The notes: generated by a model from the letters alone, not told the origin. Positions 1-37,551 are shown, numbered from the stretch's first letter. The stretch is 64,000 nt of DNA from Glandiceps talaboti (GCF_964340395.1 NC_135557.1:23681225-23745224), one strand, 5' to 3'. Translations and numbers: made by a program.

Positions 1-25644
<25,644 letters not shown>

Positions 25645-26690
25645 ACCAGTGAGTTAGCGGTCATTAAATAATGTATCCAGTTACATACGTGGTAACACTG
25701 TTCAATGTACATCGCTCTGTGTTAGGTATGAAGATATGTACTTTGATACTTTGGAACATCTATGCATATTGGTATTTACTCAAAGTCCTTGAGAGTACAA
25801 AAGCCTCGCTATTTATGGATGAGTTGGGGGTGTTGTACTGAATGTAAATTATAACAATATGGGGTAACTGATAACGCGCCATTGTCGTAAAACATTCACC
25901 TCTTTACGGCAGCGTTTTAACAGAAACCCCGGTACAGATACCATGGTTGATTTGACTACAAGACAGTGGATTGGGAAATCAGCCTTTTAGACTAACAGTA
26001 GGAGCCTGGCAGAGAGCCTTTTTTAAGTAGTATGATCAGCTGGAAAACATCACTCTATTGCGAGAATATGATGATTTCTATCGTATGAACTGGCAGAACA
26101 GAACATGACTTAAAAGGAAACGCCACTCTAGGAAATGAAGGCATTTGTTAAAGTTTGAGTTGTAGTGAGTCATTTGATGATTTTATATCTTTTATTTTTT
26201 AATTATGCGCGATTGCCAAAAAGATTAGGAGTGAAAATTATTGGCAGTCTATTGTTAGTGGATATTAAAGGACGTGTGTAGTCTCATGGGATAGCCTCAT
26301 AAACATGCGTTCATGAGTATCGAACACATGTACATTTAGACTTGCACCAGTCCTTGGGAGATTCTTTGTATGATAATCCTTTTCAAGTTCTGGAAAAAAA
26401 TGTTGTCATCTTTCTTTTTCCCAGATACTACAGTAACATATTAAATTATCATAGTACATCTCACCCCTATCCAGAAAATAACACGCTTTTGTCATTTGAT
26501 AAACACGTAAAAGAGCAAAGTAACCATCTAATTAATCGATCACAAAGAAATCCACCCCTATATATCACAAAAGATATTTCGCAAAAAGACGTCTGGTATT
26601 TCTGACCACTTCCTTTTAGAGGCAGTATTGTTTAATACTCTATGATATTCATACTTTGATGTGTCAGCACACCGTAAATGCAAACTAAAA
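25645..26690. other. Upstream region of gene A, putative promoter
   Basis: Sequence 5' of the gene A start codon. I see no clear TATA box or repeat, and the transcription start cannot be placed. Confidence 0.35.
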
Positions 26691-26699
26691 TGGGAGACC

Positions 26700-27240
26700 C
26701 TATTTAAAACGAATGGCAACCGGAATGACAGAAAATGAATGACAACATTTCCAGCATGTAAACAGTGGAATGACCCCCTTTTCTACAAACACCTACTAGG
26801 ATGACGCCATAGTGCACTGTTAAACAAGTGGACTGACAGCCGCCGCTCTGTAGCATAAGGGGAATGACAGCAATTTCAATGCTTTGAACCTGAAATGGCA
26901 GCATTTGCAGTATGTAAATAGTCGAATGACACCTACTTCTAAATCCAGTTAGTTGAATGAAACCATTTGCACTGTAAACAAACGGAATGACAGCCACCAC
27001 TATATAGCATAAGTCGAATGACAGCAATATTAATGAGAAGTCTGAAAGCAGAATGACAGCATTTACAGTATAAACTTAGTGGAATGACATCCTTTTCTGC
27101 ATTCAGTGACACCCTCTGCACTGCTATACAAGTGTAATGACAGCCATCGCTCTTTGGCGTATGTGGAGTGACAGCAATACCCATGCTTTAAAACAGGAAT
27201 GACAGCATTTGCAGTATACCAACAGTGGAATAACACCCTG
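26700..27240. repeat. Tandem repeat of about 155 bp built on a GAATGACAGC motif
   Basis: The phrase GACAGCC(G/A)CC..C.CT.TAG/GGC.TA recurs at about 26,832, 26,988 and 27,139, giving periods near 156 and 151 bp. Within each unit GAATGACAGCA, or a variant, appears every 30-50 bp, so there is a higher-order structure. Overlapping minus-strand frames rich in CHS are by-products. Confidence 0.75.
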
Positions 27241-27589
27241 CTGTCATGGTTTACATTCAATTCATCTGCATTATGATGTACATACAAAAACAAATTGCTT
27301 CCAACACATCAGCAGACAAATGCCACAACAAACACTCATAGGATAACTCATTAAAGTCACTGTGCTTTTATATAAGCTTGGCCATGTAAAGACAACTTCA
27401 ATGACAATATAATTACATGTAAATTCGCTTGAGTGGGAAAGCTGCAGTGCCATCTTGCGACAAGTAATGATTATTCACGAGTTAATTTAATCCATTTAGA
27501 ATCCACTTTCTTTTTTTTTGCACACTGTTTCTTTTAAAGACAGAAAGGACCATCCACAATGCTATGTGTTATTAGAAATTAAGGCAATA

Positions 27590-28760
27590 TTAGTTCATGT
27601 TTTGTAATTAAATACTTCCGATGGGGTGACCAGACTTGTGAACAATACTCTAGTTGACTCCGTAGAAGCGATTTATATGAATTAATGATAAAAGAACTGT
27701 CATGGAAATACTTGCAGGTAAGCTTTATTAAACCAACTAGCCTGTAAGCCTTTTTGACGATGTCCTGAATGTGTAACTCCCAGCCTAAATTAGTTGAGAG
27801 GACAATGCCAAGATCTTTGACTTGGTGTACACGGTCGATTTTGATGCCGTTAATCATATATTTATGAGGGATGACAGTCTTCTTCCTACTGAAAGTAATC
27901 GCATTGTATTTCTTCAAATTAAGTTTGAGGTGCCACAGTTTGGACCATTCAGAAACGTTATTAAGATCGTTGTGTAGTCTAAAACAGTCTAGATCATTAA
28001 AAATTTTCTTAAAAATCTTGGAGTCGTCTGCACACTGCAAACACTCAGACGACTTAAGAACATCAGGAAAATCGTTAATATACATACTATACATGTACTA
28101 AAAAGAAGCGGACCCAAGAATGGAAGCCTGAGGTACAACTGATATAACATTTCGCCATGTAGACGAGGTACCTCCAATGACAACACGCTGTTGTCGGTTA
28201 TTTAAATAAGAACGAAACCATTCGAGAAGTCATTCACCACTAAAACCACAGGATTTCAACTTGTGTATGAGAAGCAGATGGTTAACAAAATCAAATGCTT
28301 TCAAATAATCAAGGTACAGCGAATCCACCTGTCTGCTTTTATCAAGTTCACCGCCCATAAAGTCAATGTACTCCATAAGATTCGTGGTAGTTGATCGACC
28401 CTTGAGAAATCAATGTTGGCAAGGGCTGACGGAACTTTCAATATGCGTATATACAGATTGGAATACGACCTTTTCAAAAACTTTGCTGACTAACGGCAGT
28501 AAAGAAATGGGACGATAAATGGTGACATCAGATCGCAGACCTGACTTAAATACAGGAACAACATGGGCTTTTTTGAAAAGTGATGGAAAAACTCCAGAAT
28601 TTAAAGATTTGTTAAAAAAGGTTTGTCAACAGTATACATAACTGAGGTGCACATTTGTAAAGTATTACACCAGATACTCCATCAAGCCCACAAGCCTTAC
28701 AAGGATCAGTTCCTAACAAAATTTCCTCAACTTGTGTTGATGTTACAAAGATCTTATCCA
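27590..28760 (-). mobile_element. Decayed LINE reverse transcriptase fragment, second family
   Basis: Minus-strand reading gives, in order, VVPVFKSGL with YRPISLLPLVSKVFEK, YLDYLKAFDFVNH, then ILGPLLFSTC, a CADDSK box (YADD changed to CADD), and the thumb region (KDLGIVLSTNLGWELHIQD, SQLEYCSQVWSPH). Several stops and frame changes occur. It belongs to the CR1/Jockey-like assemblage but is clearly different in wording from the 4.6-kb LINE. Both ends are missing. Confidence 0.85.
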
Positions 28761-29185
28761 TTCAAAATTAAACGAATGTCTTACATTTTGGATATTTACT
28801 GATAATATGATAAGAACATGTTTGTCGTGAATTACATTTATTGATTCATAGTTTGTGTTATACGTTGTTATTGTTAATATTGTTACCGTTTCTCATGAAC
28901 TCATTATATAGTCATACGTCATACATAATCAACCAATCAGCACGCAGCCCGACGATAAGACAGACGATCAAATCAAAGTTTCTTGTGTGGTGTAAGTTTC
29001 AGTTACAAGTTGGAACGCGCGTGTTTATATAACGTACAGATCTAGAGTTCACAGAGTTCCCAGTTTATCCTACTACTTGCTTGTATTGTCATTTCTATTA
29101 CTGCTGTTTTCGAACCCCTTTTCTATTGTGAGTCATTTACAATGTTGTTTGGAAGAAATCACTGAAAGCATTTAGCTATGTCCTG

Positions 29186-29907
29186 GGTAGACATTGTTTT
29201 GAAGATCCTTATTATAAATCAAAATGTATGTACTTCATACCCCGCAAGAGTCCTCTTAAGATAGACTACTTACCTCGGGTGACTTTAGACGGAAAAACAC
29301 TTGAGGTGGCACATAGGCATTCTTACCTTGGCTATGCTATGTCAGATAATTGTTTTGATGATGAAGCAATTAAGTGTCAAATGAGGCGCTTCTATATTCG
29401 TGCCAATACGCTTCTTCGAAAGTTTCCACTCTGTTCGACTCATGTCAAACTTTATTTGTTCAGAAGTTTCTGTACAAATATGTATTGTTCACAATTATGG
29501 TCTTTGTACAGCAACAAAAGTTTAAACGATCTCAGAGTTGCTTATAACAATGCCTTTCGAATCATTATGGGCTATGCACGTGACTGCAGTGCAAGTGCTA
29601 TGTTCGTGTCAAATACTGTTCCAACTTTTGAAGCTCTTAGAAGAAAATTACTCTTCAGATTTTTTGACAGGGTGAAGAGTAGCTCGAACTTATTAATTTC
29701 AGCGGTATTCTCCTCTGACTGTTTTTTACGCTCGAAGATAACTTTAAGATATATGAATTTAATGTATTTTTAAAATATCTTTTCTGTCTGTCTATTTTAG
29801 AGTGCTCTTTTTAACGTTTGTCTTGTGTACTATGTAAATGTTGTGTTTTTTTTATAGTATATGGGAGTGTATCCTGCAATAAAGTTATAATAATAATAAT
29901 AATATAT
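29186..29907 (+). mobile_element. 3' end of a LINE (ORF2 C-terminus plus tail), third family
   Basis: A 181-codon frame (29,228-29,773) has the post-YADD pattern of non-LTR elements: SYLGYAMSDNC, YIRANTLLRKF, LYLFRSFCTNMYCSQLWS, YNNAFRIIMGY. It is followed by a short 3' UTR and an AATAAAGTTATAATAATAAT tail. The copy is 5'-truncated, and its strand is opposite to its neighbour at 27.6-28.8 kb. Confidence 0.8.
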
Positions 29908-29909
29908 AT

Positions 29910-30785
29910 AGAAATATGTGTGTACGCGCTGACAAGAGAAAAATACGTAGCGGAACCATGCGCCCTTTTAGGCTTTAAGGAAGTTCAATAGTATATAAAG
30001 ATCTATCCTCATTTTCTTATCTATACCGAATTACGTACAAAGTTAGGATAACTCAGAGTTGACGCACTTTTGGAAAATTCACATGATTGTTTGTTTTAAA
30101 TGTGTTTAGCAGACATACCCAGAAGTTAATTATCCTACGAGACTTATTTTTCCATATGGTGTCAAAGAGTTTTTCATTCATGCATTTTATGAAATTTCGA
30201 CCTTATTTCCCTGAGCAGTTTCTATGTGTTTTTCTTTCTCATTTCAATCCTATATGTACCTATTTCTAGGAATTGTAATCACATATTCGTAATATTTACA
30301 CCAAAATTCATAGCAAATAAATTATTTACTTCCAAATAAAAAAAATCTCTGTGCTCATTTTCTTGTTATATATTATTCTTTATATTACTAACTTAAGATT
30401 GAATGAAAAAAAAAGACAGGGTCACAGTATTTACTTTTTTGTTACTGCTACATTCCTTAAGTGAGGTGGGCCAAAGATAGTCTTTCCAATGATGATTTGT
30501 GCAAGTGCGATCTATTGACATTATGCGTTCCCAATGAGTAATATTCATTTAATTTCTAACTCTAGAAAATTTTCACCGCATGATTTTTATCGTGAAGTCT
30601 AATCAGATTTGTTTATGACAGCGAGATAAAATTTTGGTAATTTTGGGGATCGCAAATCGTGATTTTTTGTAAATAACAAAGTTCAAAGTAAAAAGAAATT
30701 ACAGCTTCAAAACCAATGGACTGATTGGGCTGACATTTGGTGTGCCGGTATTCTAGGGTATCTGGATAAAAATGTATCGTGGTAT
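29910..30785. other. Intergenic, nothing recognised
   Basis: AT-rich sequence between the LINE tail and the block shared with 55-56 kb. Confidence 0.4.
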
Positions 30786-30789
30786 CATA

Positions 30790-32030
30790 TTACAGTTATG
30801 TCATTTTACAATACTTGCAAAAAAGAAGATTTTATTAGTAAAGTAAAGTTGCTGATGTAGCTAAGACAATTTGACTACACCTAAATACATGTCATTGAGC
30901 AAATGATCACAAGAATCATGGCTACATATATTGTAATATTAAGACTCCAATATGGTTATGGTTATAGGGATACAAGATCTAACATGGGGGCGAAGGGGGT
31001 GCTTGCCAAATGATGCATTTTAACTTACACATAAGAAATGTGGATACGCTGTAACAGTTATGGTCAGCTGTTTTGAACTATGGAGGTAGGAAGGATTATA
31101 GTCATAAACATGGCCCTTGCATTGGAATGGCATGCTTTTAGCACGAAAGTTGCACAAAAATGTGTTATTGTCTTGCCTACAACAGTTTTAGAATTAAGAT
31201 CATGAATTAACCTTCGCCCACATTTAGTTTTTTTCTGCATGTACATCTGTTACTAAGGGTTTTGTTGGTGGGACTTTTGCTGTACCGTGTGAACCCTGTT
31301 CAGATCAGAGTATCGCACTCACCCACTACATAAAATTGACTGCCTGGGCCAAGTTTAAGTCTCCGTTACATAGTTTGTAAGAGTCACTTTTAAACCACAC
31401 GCCTCTTTTCGGCAAGAACATCATGTTCTACAGTTCAACTTACCGTCCTCTCGCTAACTTAAAATCATTTCGAAATTTAAGTCGTCAACTTTGTAAACAT
31501 TGGGAGCGTTGGGGAGAGTTCTACTAATATTATACTATCCGAGGCAAGTATATGGCCTTTCGGAGGTAAAAACAGAGATTTAGATCCTGATACCCAGAAT
31601 ACATTGAATCAAAACACAATAATTCTAACCAGCAATGACTGATTTTTCAATCCCGAAACTTGCTATATGTCCATACACTGTTTACATTCTAAGCTCAATA
31701 CACGGTGATCGATCGGTGTACAGCTCTCCTTGACTGGCCGGGTCGGAAAAAATATGTCAACTCACAGTCATAAATCGATTTATAAATCCATACGAGCACT
31801 ACAACAACTAAAGCAGTCCCTTTACAGACCATTTTCCTTCAGATACAGGCTAAAACAACTGTGAATGCTAGACAGTCAAAGTTATGCGAAATCATATTTG
31901 TACGTGCGTCGATTCTACAAGTGAGCGCGTACTCTCTACACTAGAATAGAACACTCTTTTACCTGCGCAGTCAAGACGCGCAGTAAAAACACCAGTTTTC
32001 AACCTTAATCTTCCTTCTGGTTATTCTGCC
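30790..32030 (-). repeat. Block of about 1.2 kb repeated inverted at 55.4-56.5 kb
   Basis: Read on the minus strand, this matches the plus strand at 55,390-56,475 through many shared phrases: 'ttaaggttgaaaact', 'actgcgcgtctt', 'ggtaaaagtgttcta' with small changes, 'ggccatg/gtcaatgtattctg', 'gtagtgggtgagtgcgata', 'ctgttgtaggcaagac', 'tttactaataaaatct'. No long intact frame is common to both. It is probably a dispersed element without recognised ends. Confidence 0.7.
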
Positions 32031-32275
32031 TACTTTAGTAATACTCCCGACTTCAGACTTCATACATGTCTTCAGTTACCCATATGTGCCACTTGTCAGA
32101 CTGTGACCATAAACAAGGACATTCAAGTCATATGAGGAAAATATACTTTGTTCCGATGGCCACGTTCTAGAAACCTTGCATGTAATTTCTATCTTGGAAT
32201 CTTGAATCACTTCTGCATATGCCATCGGTACATTGTTACCTCCTGTAAGGGTACGGGAGGTATTACAAAGGGAAG

Positions 32276-32308
32276 GTGTGTCTGTGTGTCTGTCTGTCTG
32301 TGTGTGTG

Positions 32309-32359
<51 letters not shown>

Positions 32360-32360
32360 G
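32276..32360. repeat. (CTGT)n microsatellite of the pearl-like element
   Basis: A CTGT/GTGT tract placed between the terminal hairpin and the conserved flank, as in the copies at 39.9 and 41.15 kb. Confidence 0.92.
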
Positions 32361-32669
32361 TCATCATTTCCTAATAATCGGCTGGCTCAATTGTAATGAA
32401 ATTTGGGATATATAATCTTTAGGGTAATAGCTAGACCTGATTAGGTTTTGAGCCTGATCTGTTAATGTTTAATTAGATAAATTTGCATATTAATAAAATC
32501 AATTAATTACGTAATATCTTAAGACTGCATACCTCAATTTCAATATAATTTAGTATATTCGTTAAACATAACAACATACATTTGTCCTATAAAATTCGTT
32601 GATGTATCTTACAGCGTTAATGAATAATTTCCATAATTAATTATTTTTGGTAATTAGGCTATATCTTAA

Positions 32670-33016
32670 AGTGGCCATATGGATGAGAATTTGGTATTTA
32701 TTTTGGATTTTTATTTGATAAAACTGCTTCACTATGTTTTTCTAAATGAAAAGATAATGTGAAATAACATATACCAAGTCCATGTTCATATCTCAATACA
32801 TAGCAAAACATTAAACAATGTGTAAAATGTTTGTTATTGTACGTACAATAACAACACTTTTTACACCTTTTGCATCTTTTTGCTATGTATCGAGATATGA
32901 ACATGGACTTGGTATATGTTATTTCACATTATCTTTTCATGTAGAAAAACATAGTGAAGCAGTTTTATCAAATAAAAATCCAAAATAAATACCAAATTCT
33001 CATCCATATGGCCACT
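32670..33016. mobile_element. Palindromic MITE, copy 1 (347 bp, TTAA target site)
   Basis: The two arms are almost perfect inverted copies for the full length, meeting at TGTTATTGTACGTACAATAA. Ends are AGTGGCCATATGGATGAG and its complement, each flanked by TTAA (32,666-32,669 and 33,017-33,020). Removing it restores continuous core-repeat sequence. Further copies are at 59.4 and 63.7 kb. Confidence 0.88.
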
Positions 33017-33392
33017 TTAAGAATACATACTTCAAATTCAACATAATTTAGTACATACGTTAACCATATGAAAACACATATGTCCTATTTGCGAGTTTGT
33101 TGATGCACCACGCAGCATTAATGAATAATTTGCATAATTAATGATTTTCGGTAATTAGGCTATATCTTACGACTACATACTTTAATTCCAATATAATTCA
33201 GTACACACGTTAACCATAACAATCACATATGTCCTGTAAAGCTTGTTTTTGTACCTTTCAGTGTTAATGAATAATTTGCATAATTAATTATTCTTTGTAA
33301 TTAGGCTATATCTTACGACTACATACTTTAATTTCAATACAATTTAGTACATATGTTAACCATAACAAAGCGGATATGTCCTATAAAATCTT

Positions 33393-34531
33393 TTATATAG
33401 TACAATATTTAACTTGTCGGTTGCAGCTTACCTGGCTGCAGCCATTCTTAGTGTTAAAGTTATTACAAATCTCCTTTCCGCGGAACTTGATGCGAGAGCA
33501 CCCTTGGCGGTCCTGGTCAGCGGAACCGGAAGTTGACGAGAAAGTGGAACCGGAAATTGATGAGAAAGCACTTCCTGTTGTCGTTGTAGTGGTAGCAGCC
33601 AGTTGGTTACAAAAACCCAATGTGTGGCTGAGGCTGTTACAGATCCGACAGGCGTTGGCTTTCTGCCCAGCGAAAATTGAACAAAATAAATTGTTGTCGC
33701 GTCTGGACCAGTCTACCTTAATGTTATGTAGTTCCAGTAGCACTGCTGCCCGGGCAGAGAATGCACGGTGGTATTCATAGAAGGTGAGGCCCGAGTAACG
33801 AGTGGCCATGTAATGTCTTGTTGGTATGCATCTAGTTCTGCCCGATGATTTGGGTAAGCTCCGCACATAATGTTCTTGTATATCGAAAAAGCGAGGATGA
33901 ATTCTTGTAGGGTCATTGGTCGAGAGAGGCGAGTGTCTTTGAGTGGACGTAGTGTATAGGCTGCTTCATCCACGACGATATGGCGGTCATAGTCAGATTG
34001 CTTATAGCTGGGTATAAGGAGACAAGCCAAGTTGACATCCTTACCTTGCAGTATGTCCCGACGGGTAGAGGCCGACACCAGCCCTATGTGGGGCAGGCTG
34101 TCGGAGGAGATGCCCGACGTGGCGAGGAGATCGGGGTCGTTACTGTGTCCATTGTTCGGGTTGTTGGTTTCGTCGCCTTGAGTGGTGCGTGACGTCCCAC
34201 GGTGGGCATTACTGGCTGGCGAATTTGTATCTGGAGTACCATTAGCCGTTGAATTGGCAAGACCTGACGACAGTTGATCGATGGATCGTCTCAACTCAGC
34301 AAAGTCAGTAGTTAAGATGCTTTCAGTCGATGGGCGATCGTTGCCTGTTGGCGGCTTGTTTTTGTGGGTAGTTTGAGGTCGAGTTTGGGAGTTGGCTGTT
34401 CCTGTGGCACGCACGATGTCCCGAGCTAAACAGTCAAGATCATTGAGGCCGGTGTCTATCCCTGACTGGGAACGAGTAACTGGACGTCGAGGCTGCCTCG
34501 TTGCAGGTGTGGATTTTCTGCTTCGTGGCAT
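33393..34531 (-). pseudogene. Gag-like ORF of the tyrosine-recombinase retroelement, frameshifted
   Basis: The first frame (34,531-33,713) starts MPRSRKSTPATRQPRRPVTR and is basic, then Ser/Thr/Asn-rich and low in complexity. It then has a conserved-looking block (SRPMTLQEFILAFSIYKNIM) before it loses frame near 33,805-33,815. The sequence resumes in another frame (to 33,393) with FYEYHRAFSARAA and two Cys clusters: CRICNSLSHTLGFC, and CNNFNTKNGC with SC. Such paired Cys motifs are typical of DIRS-type gag proteins, which bind element RNA. One indel separates the two frames. Confidence 0.65.
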
Positions 34532-34631
34532 GTTAATTCCTTAAATGGTATATTGGAGGAAACAAAATAAATGTGGAGAATCGTACTACAGTTGTGATGG
34601 TAGCGAATTCTTGTCAAACATATAGTTACCT

Positions 34632-34937
34632 TTGCGCACGGCTATGGCAGCAGCGGCTGAGGACCCCCTCTTCGTACTACCCGACGGCTCACCCCTGACT
34701 TTGACCAAATTCGTCATCCTTTTACGTGTGGCGCTGCAACGCCTGGGACTGGACCCTTACATCTACGCTGGACACTCCTTCCACATTGGGGCTGCCACAG
34801 CGGCTGCAGCGGCCCACCTGCCGGACCATGTCATTCTCATGCTCGGACGCTGGAACAGTGACTGCTATACCACTTACATACGGACGCCTTCACATGTATT
34901 ACACACGGCTTTCCAAAAACTTGCTAATGGCTGCTGA
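34632..34937 (+). pseudogene. Tyrosine recombinase C-terminal fragment with catalytic Arg changed
   Basis: The frame carries FVLPDGSPLTLTKFV, the box II region GHSFHIGAATAAAAA, LGRWNSD and YIRTP, the typical C-terminal half of a DIRS/Ngaro-type recombinase. The HxxR motif reads H-S-F-H: the arginine expected there is histidine (codon CAC at 34,782-34,784), one CpG-type transition from CGC. The likely nucleophile Tyr in TTYIRTP is kept. The N-terminal half and the first catalytic Arg are missing. Confidence 0.8.
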
Positions 34938-35790
34938 CTTCAAAACAAAGGCCATTGTTAAGTGTTTCATCTGTTGTTAGCTTTGGTTGTTTGTTTAGTT
35001 TCCTGCATTTTTAGTTTGACTTACTTCTTCTTTGTTGTGGGGGGGGGGCGCCTAACGCTTTTCCAGCGTTTTTGCCTGGTAAAGGTTTTTTCTCTGGTTT
35101 TTAGTGCGAGGCAAAGTCCGAAATTTTAGCTTTTCTTTTGTTCGGGCATGATGAGTTGGTAGGTCCTAAACTTGTGGCTGGTCACCATCCAGCACACCCG
35201 TGCACTCATCCCCTCCCTTGCTGGGTTCGTGGATTGGTGTCATTTCAGCATAGCCACTTTCACCTCGGCGGTAGGGCCCTATGCCCTCTGAGGGCGGGTA
35301 GTGTTTTCATTTCGGCTAGTCATTGTTTTCTCCCGGTCAAGGACTGCGGCTCCAGCCCGGTCCTCCTGGGCCGTGAAACTTCGTCATTTCGGTTGATGTG
35401 GCCGTACCTCAGACCTCAGTCTGATGCTGGCGGCCACTCATTTTGGCGGCCATTCAAAAACCGTAAACACTTCATTAAAACACCACAAATTCGCACAAAT
35501 TACAAATTCTACCTCTCATACTTTGGTCTGGTCATGGCATTTCCACCCCTCAGTCTTGGGGACCGTACTTCGTACTTCTACCCCCATTCGCCTCCAACTG
35601 GCATCACTCGGCCTCAAACAGGCCCCCCAACTCGCCTCAACTGGCACCACAATTCATACTCACCCATCTTGCCATCGACCAGATCAGTAGTGCCCTCTGC
35701 CCAAAGTGGTTTTGGTTTATGCTGGATTATTTGACATATAGTTTAATTTCCATTAAACATTCATTTTCTAACTTATCTGGATGTGTGTCA
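34938..35790 (+). other. 3' region downstream of the recombinase fragment
   Basis: GC-richer non-coding sequence follows the recombinase stop, with a G-run at 35,038-35,048. It probably belongs to the same element's 3' UTR. Open frames here (35,138-35,734) have no domain character. Confidence 0.45.
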
Positions 35791-36329
35791 AACTTAGTTT
35801 TATTGATTAAAACTTGCATAAATAATGGTTTTAGGTAACTAGGTTGTATCTTAAAAATTCAAGCTTCAAATTTCGTATAATATGATACGTACATCAACCA
35901 TAATAATACGCACCTGTCCTTTGAAGTTTTTGCTACAACTTTTTCTTTTAATGAGTATTTGAATAATGAACAATATTCAGTAATTAAGCAGTATCATAGA
36001 CTCTTACATACATTAATCTAATAAAGCATGCTTGTCCAAAAAACAAAGCTTGTTACCATGTTTTTTTTTTTACTTTAATTAGTCATTTGCAGAATTAGTG
36101 ATTCCCTTACGGGAGGCATTCAGTTTAAATCTGGTTTTACTTCCATTATCGATCATTGAGACCTTTTCAGCTGATGATGCACAGTGTACTGAACCCGGCC
36201 ACTGACGTTCGACAACAACGCAATTTGCTAACATCCGCTTGACCTTCCTACCGTTTTCTTATATGGTTGCTATGGAGCGGCACGTGTGACATCATACGAT
36301 CTCGCGTGACGGAATATGGCATATTTCGT

Positions 36330-36640
36330 TGGAATTGAGTCGTTTTTGAAAAAAAATATGATACAGGCAGAAACACAAACAGACACACAGACTTTTCATT
36401 CCTAAATTATAACAATTATAACGTAATATTTTATGCAAATGATTCATTAAAACTAAAAACTATGTCAACATTTCTCAACATACTTCATAGGATATTGGCA
36501 CATTGCTATGGAGGATATACGCCAAATTATATGAAATTTGAATCTTGTATTTTTAAGATATAGTCTCATTAGTGAAACGTTTACTAATACATATTGCTCA
36601 TTAAACCTAAACGCTAGACAGACGAAAAGATGGCATAGAT
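36330..36640. repeat. Fragment of the pearl-like core repeat
   Basis: An AAACAGACACACAGAC remnant is followed by 'atgcaaatgattcattaaaact' type core sequence, a diverged partial copy. Confidence 0.5.
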
Positions 36641-37540
36641 TTGCCTTACGGAATGTAACTGCGACAGCTACGAAACTTCAGAGTTTATATCTCGTGATCA
36701 TATAGTCACGATTATTATGGCAAATCACACATTTGCGAAATGTTATCACCATATGTGGTTTATCTTGTTCTTTTATTTATATTTCCATTGTGTTACATTT
36801 TGAAATATTATAACCTATATATATGTAAATCTATATTTCCAATATAATACTTGTAGATATAATAGATGTGTTGCCGTTTTCTGTCTAATATCCACGATAA
36901 CTATGATCCATGATAACACGGTAAATTAAAATTTACAAACACTATGAAATTGGTATAAAATGCACATGGGATCCTTCTATCTACATGTATTTACATCTGT
37001 ACCCAGCTAGAGTAGTTTTCAGCAAAATAATATAGCACGATATGTATCGATCAATAATATCTAGTAAATGAGATTGGCAAACACACACCTGTCCATATAC
37101 AAGTGAAATGTTCTCTATAGTGGACACTGGTACACAAGAATTGCCTATTAATCATATTGCCTTCATTCTAGGACTTGCCCTGATTTCAGAAGATAGACTT
37201 ATATTATCAATTATTTGGGTAAGGTTTTGACTTTTCCTTTTCGGCATTTATTCCTAACGTAAAGTAAGTAAACGGTCTAAAGTATCAGTTCATTTTAGTT
37301 TCTCTTTGTTATCTGTATTTTTCAAAATAATTGGTCACCCTAAACCGTATCAGCATGATTTGTAGATGAAAAGGTCTGTAATAAAACAAAATATTAAGAA
37401 TACGAGTAAGACGAAAGCAACTGAAATATTGATTGTGTGGTAAGATGAAAATGAATTGTTTCTATTTCGTAAATAGACTCACTTGCCAAAGCTTCAGTCA
37501 CGCATGGATAAACGAACCACGGGGTTAGCGTTGTCTTTGT
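36641..37540. other. Intergenic downstream of gene C, nothing recognised
   Basis: AT-rich sequence with no repeat or frame of note. Confidence 0.4.
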
Positions 37541-37545
37541 ACTAT

Positions 37546-37551
37546 TTTATT
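37546..37551 (-). terminator. Candidate poly(A) signal for gene C
   Basis: TTTATT on the plus strand reads AATAAA on the minus strand, 325 bp past the predicted gene C stop. It is the expected hexamer at a reasonable 3'-UTR distance, but such hexamers are frequent in this AT-rich sequence. Confidence 0.35.

Larger units (their letters stand above)
33394..35790. mobile_element. DIRS/Ngaro-like tyrosine-recombinase retroelement fragment, rearranged
   Basis: A gag-like protein lies on the minus strand (34,531-33,393) and a tyrosine recombinase C-terminus on the plus strand (34,632-34,937), their 5' ends only 100 bp apart. No reverse transcriptase is present. The block is inserted in the core repeats of a pearl-like element; insertion edges are estimated from where those repeats break off. 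It is GC-richer than its surroundings. Head-to-head halves of one element imply an internal inversion plus deletion, or two truncated copies. Confidence 0.7.
32236..36140 (-). mobile_element. Pearl/Helentron-like element, interrupted by two nested insertions
   Basis: Read on the minus strand it starts near 36,127 (GCCTCCCGTAAGGGAATCAC). It runs through core repeats (36.1-35.8 kb), is cut by a tyrosine-recombinase retroelement (about 35.79-33.39 kb), continues with core repeats (33.39-32.46 kb) cut by a palindromic MITE (33,016-32,670), then a conserved flank (GGCTGGCTCAAT), a (CTGT)n tract, and a hairpin ACCTCC...GGGAGGT at 32,238-32,261. The same order occurs uninterrupted at 39.1-41.2 kb. 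The layout resembles bivalve pearl elements, an established class; assignment here is by structure only. Confidence 0.7.

Noticed and set aside
26342-26605. 87-codon plus-strand frame upstream of gene A
   Set aside because: No hydrophobic, domain or splice features; length expected by chance.
35138-35734. 198-codon plus-strand frame
   Set aside because: No domain character, lies in the 3' region of the recombinase retroelement, and the GC-rich stretch has overlapping frames.
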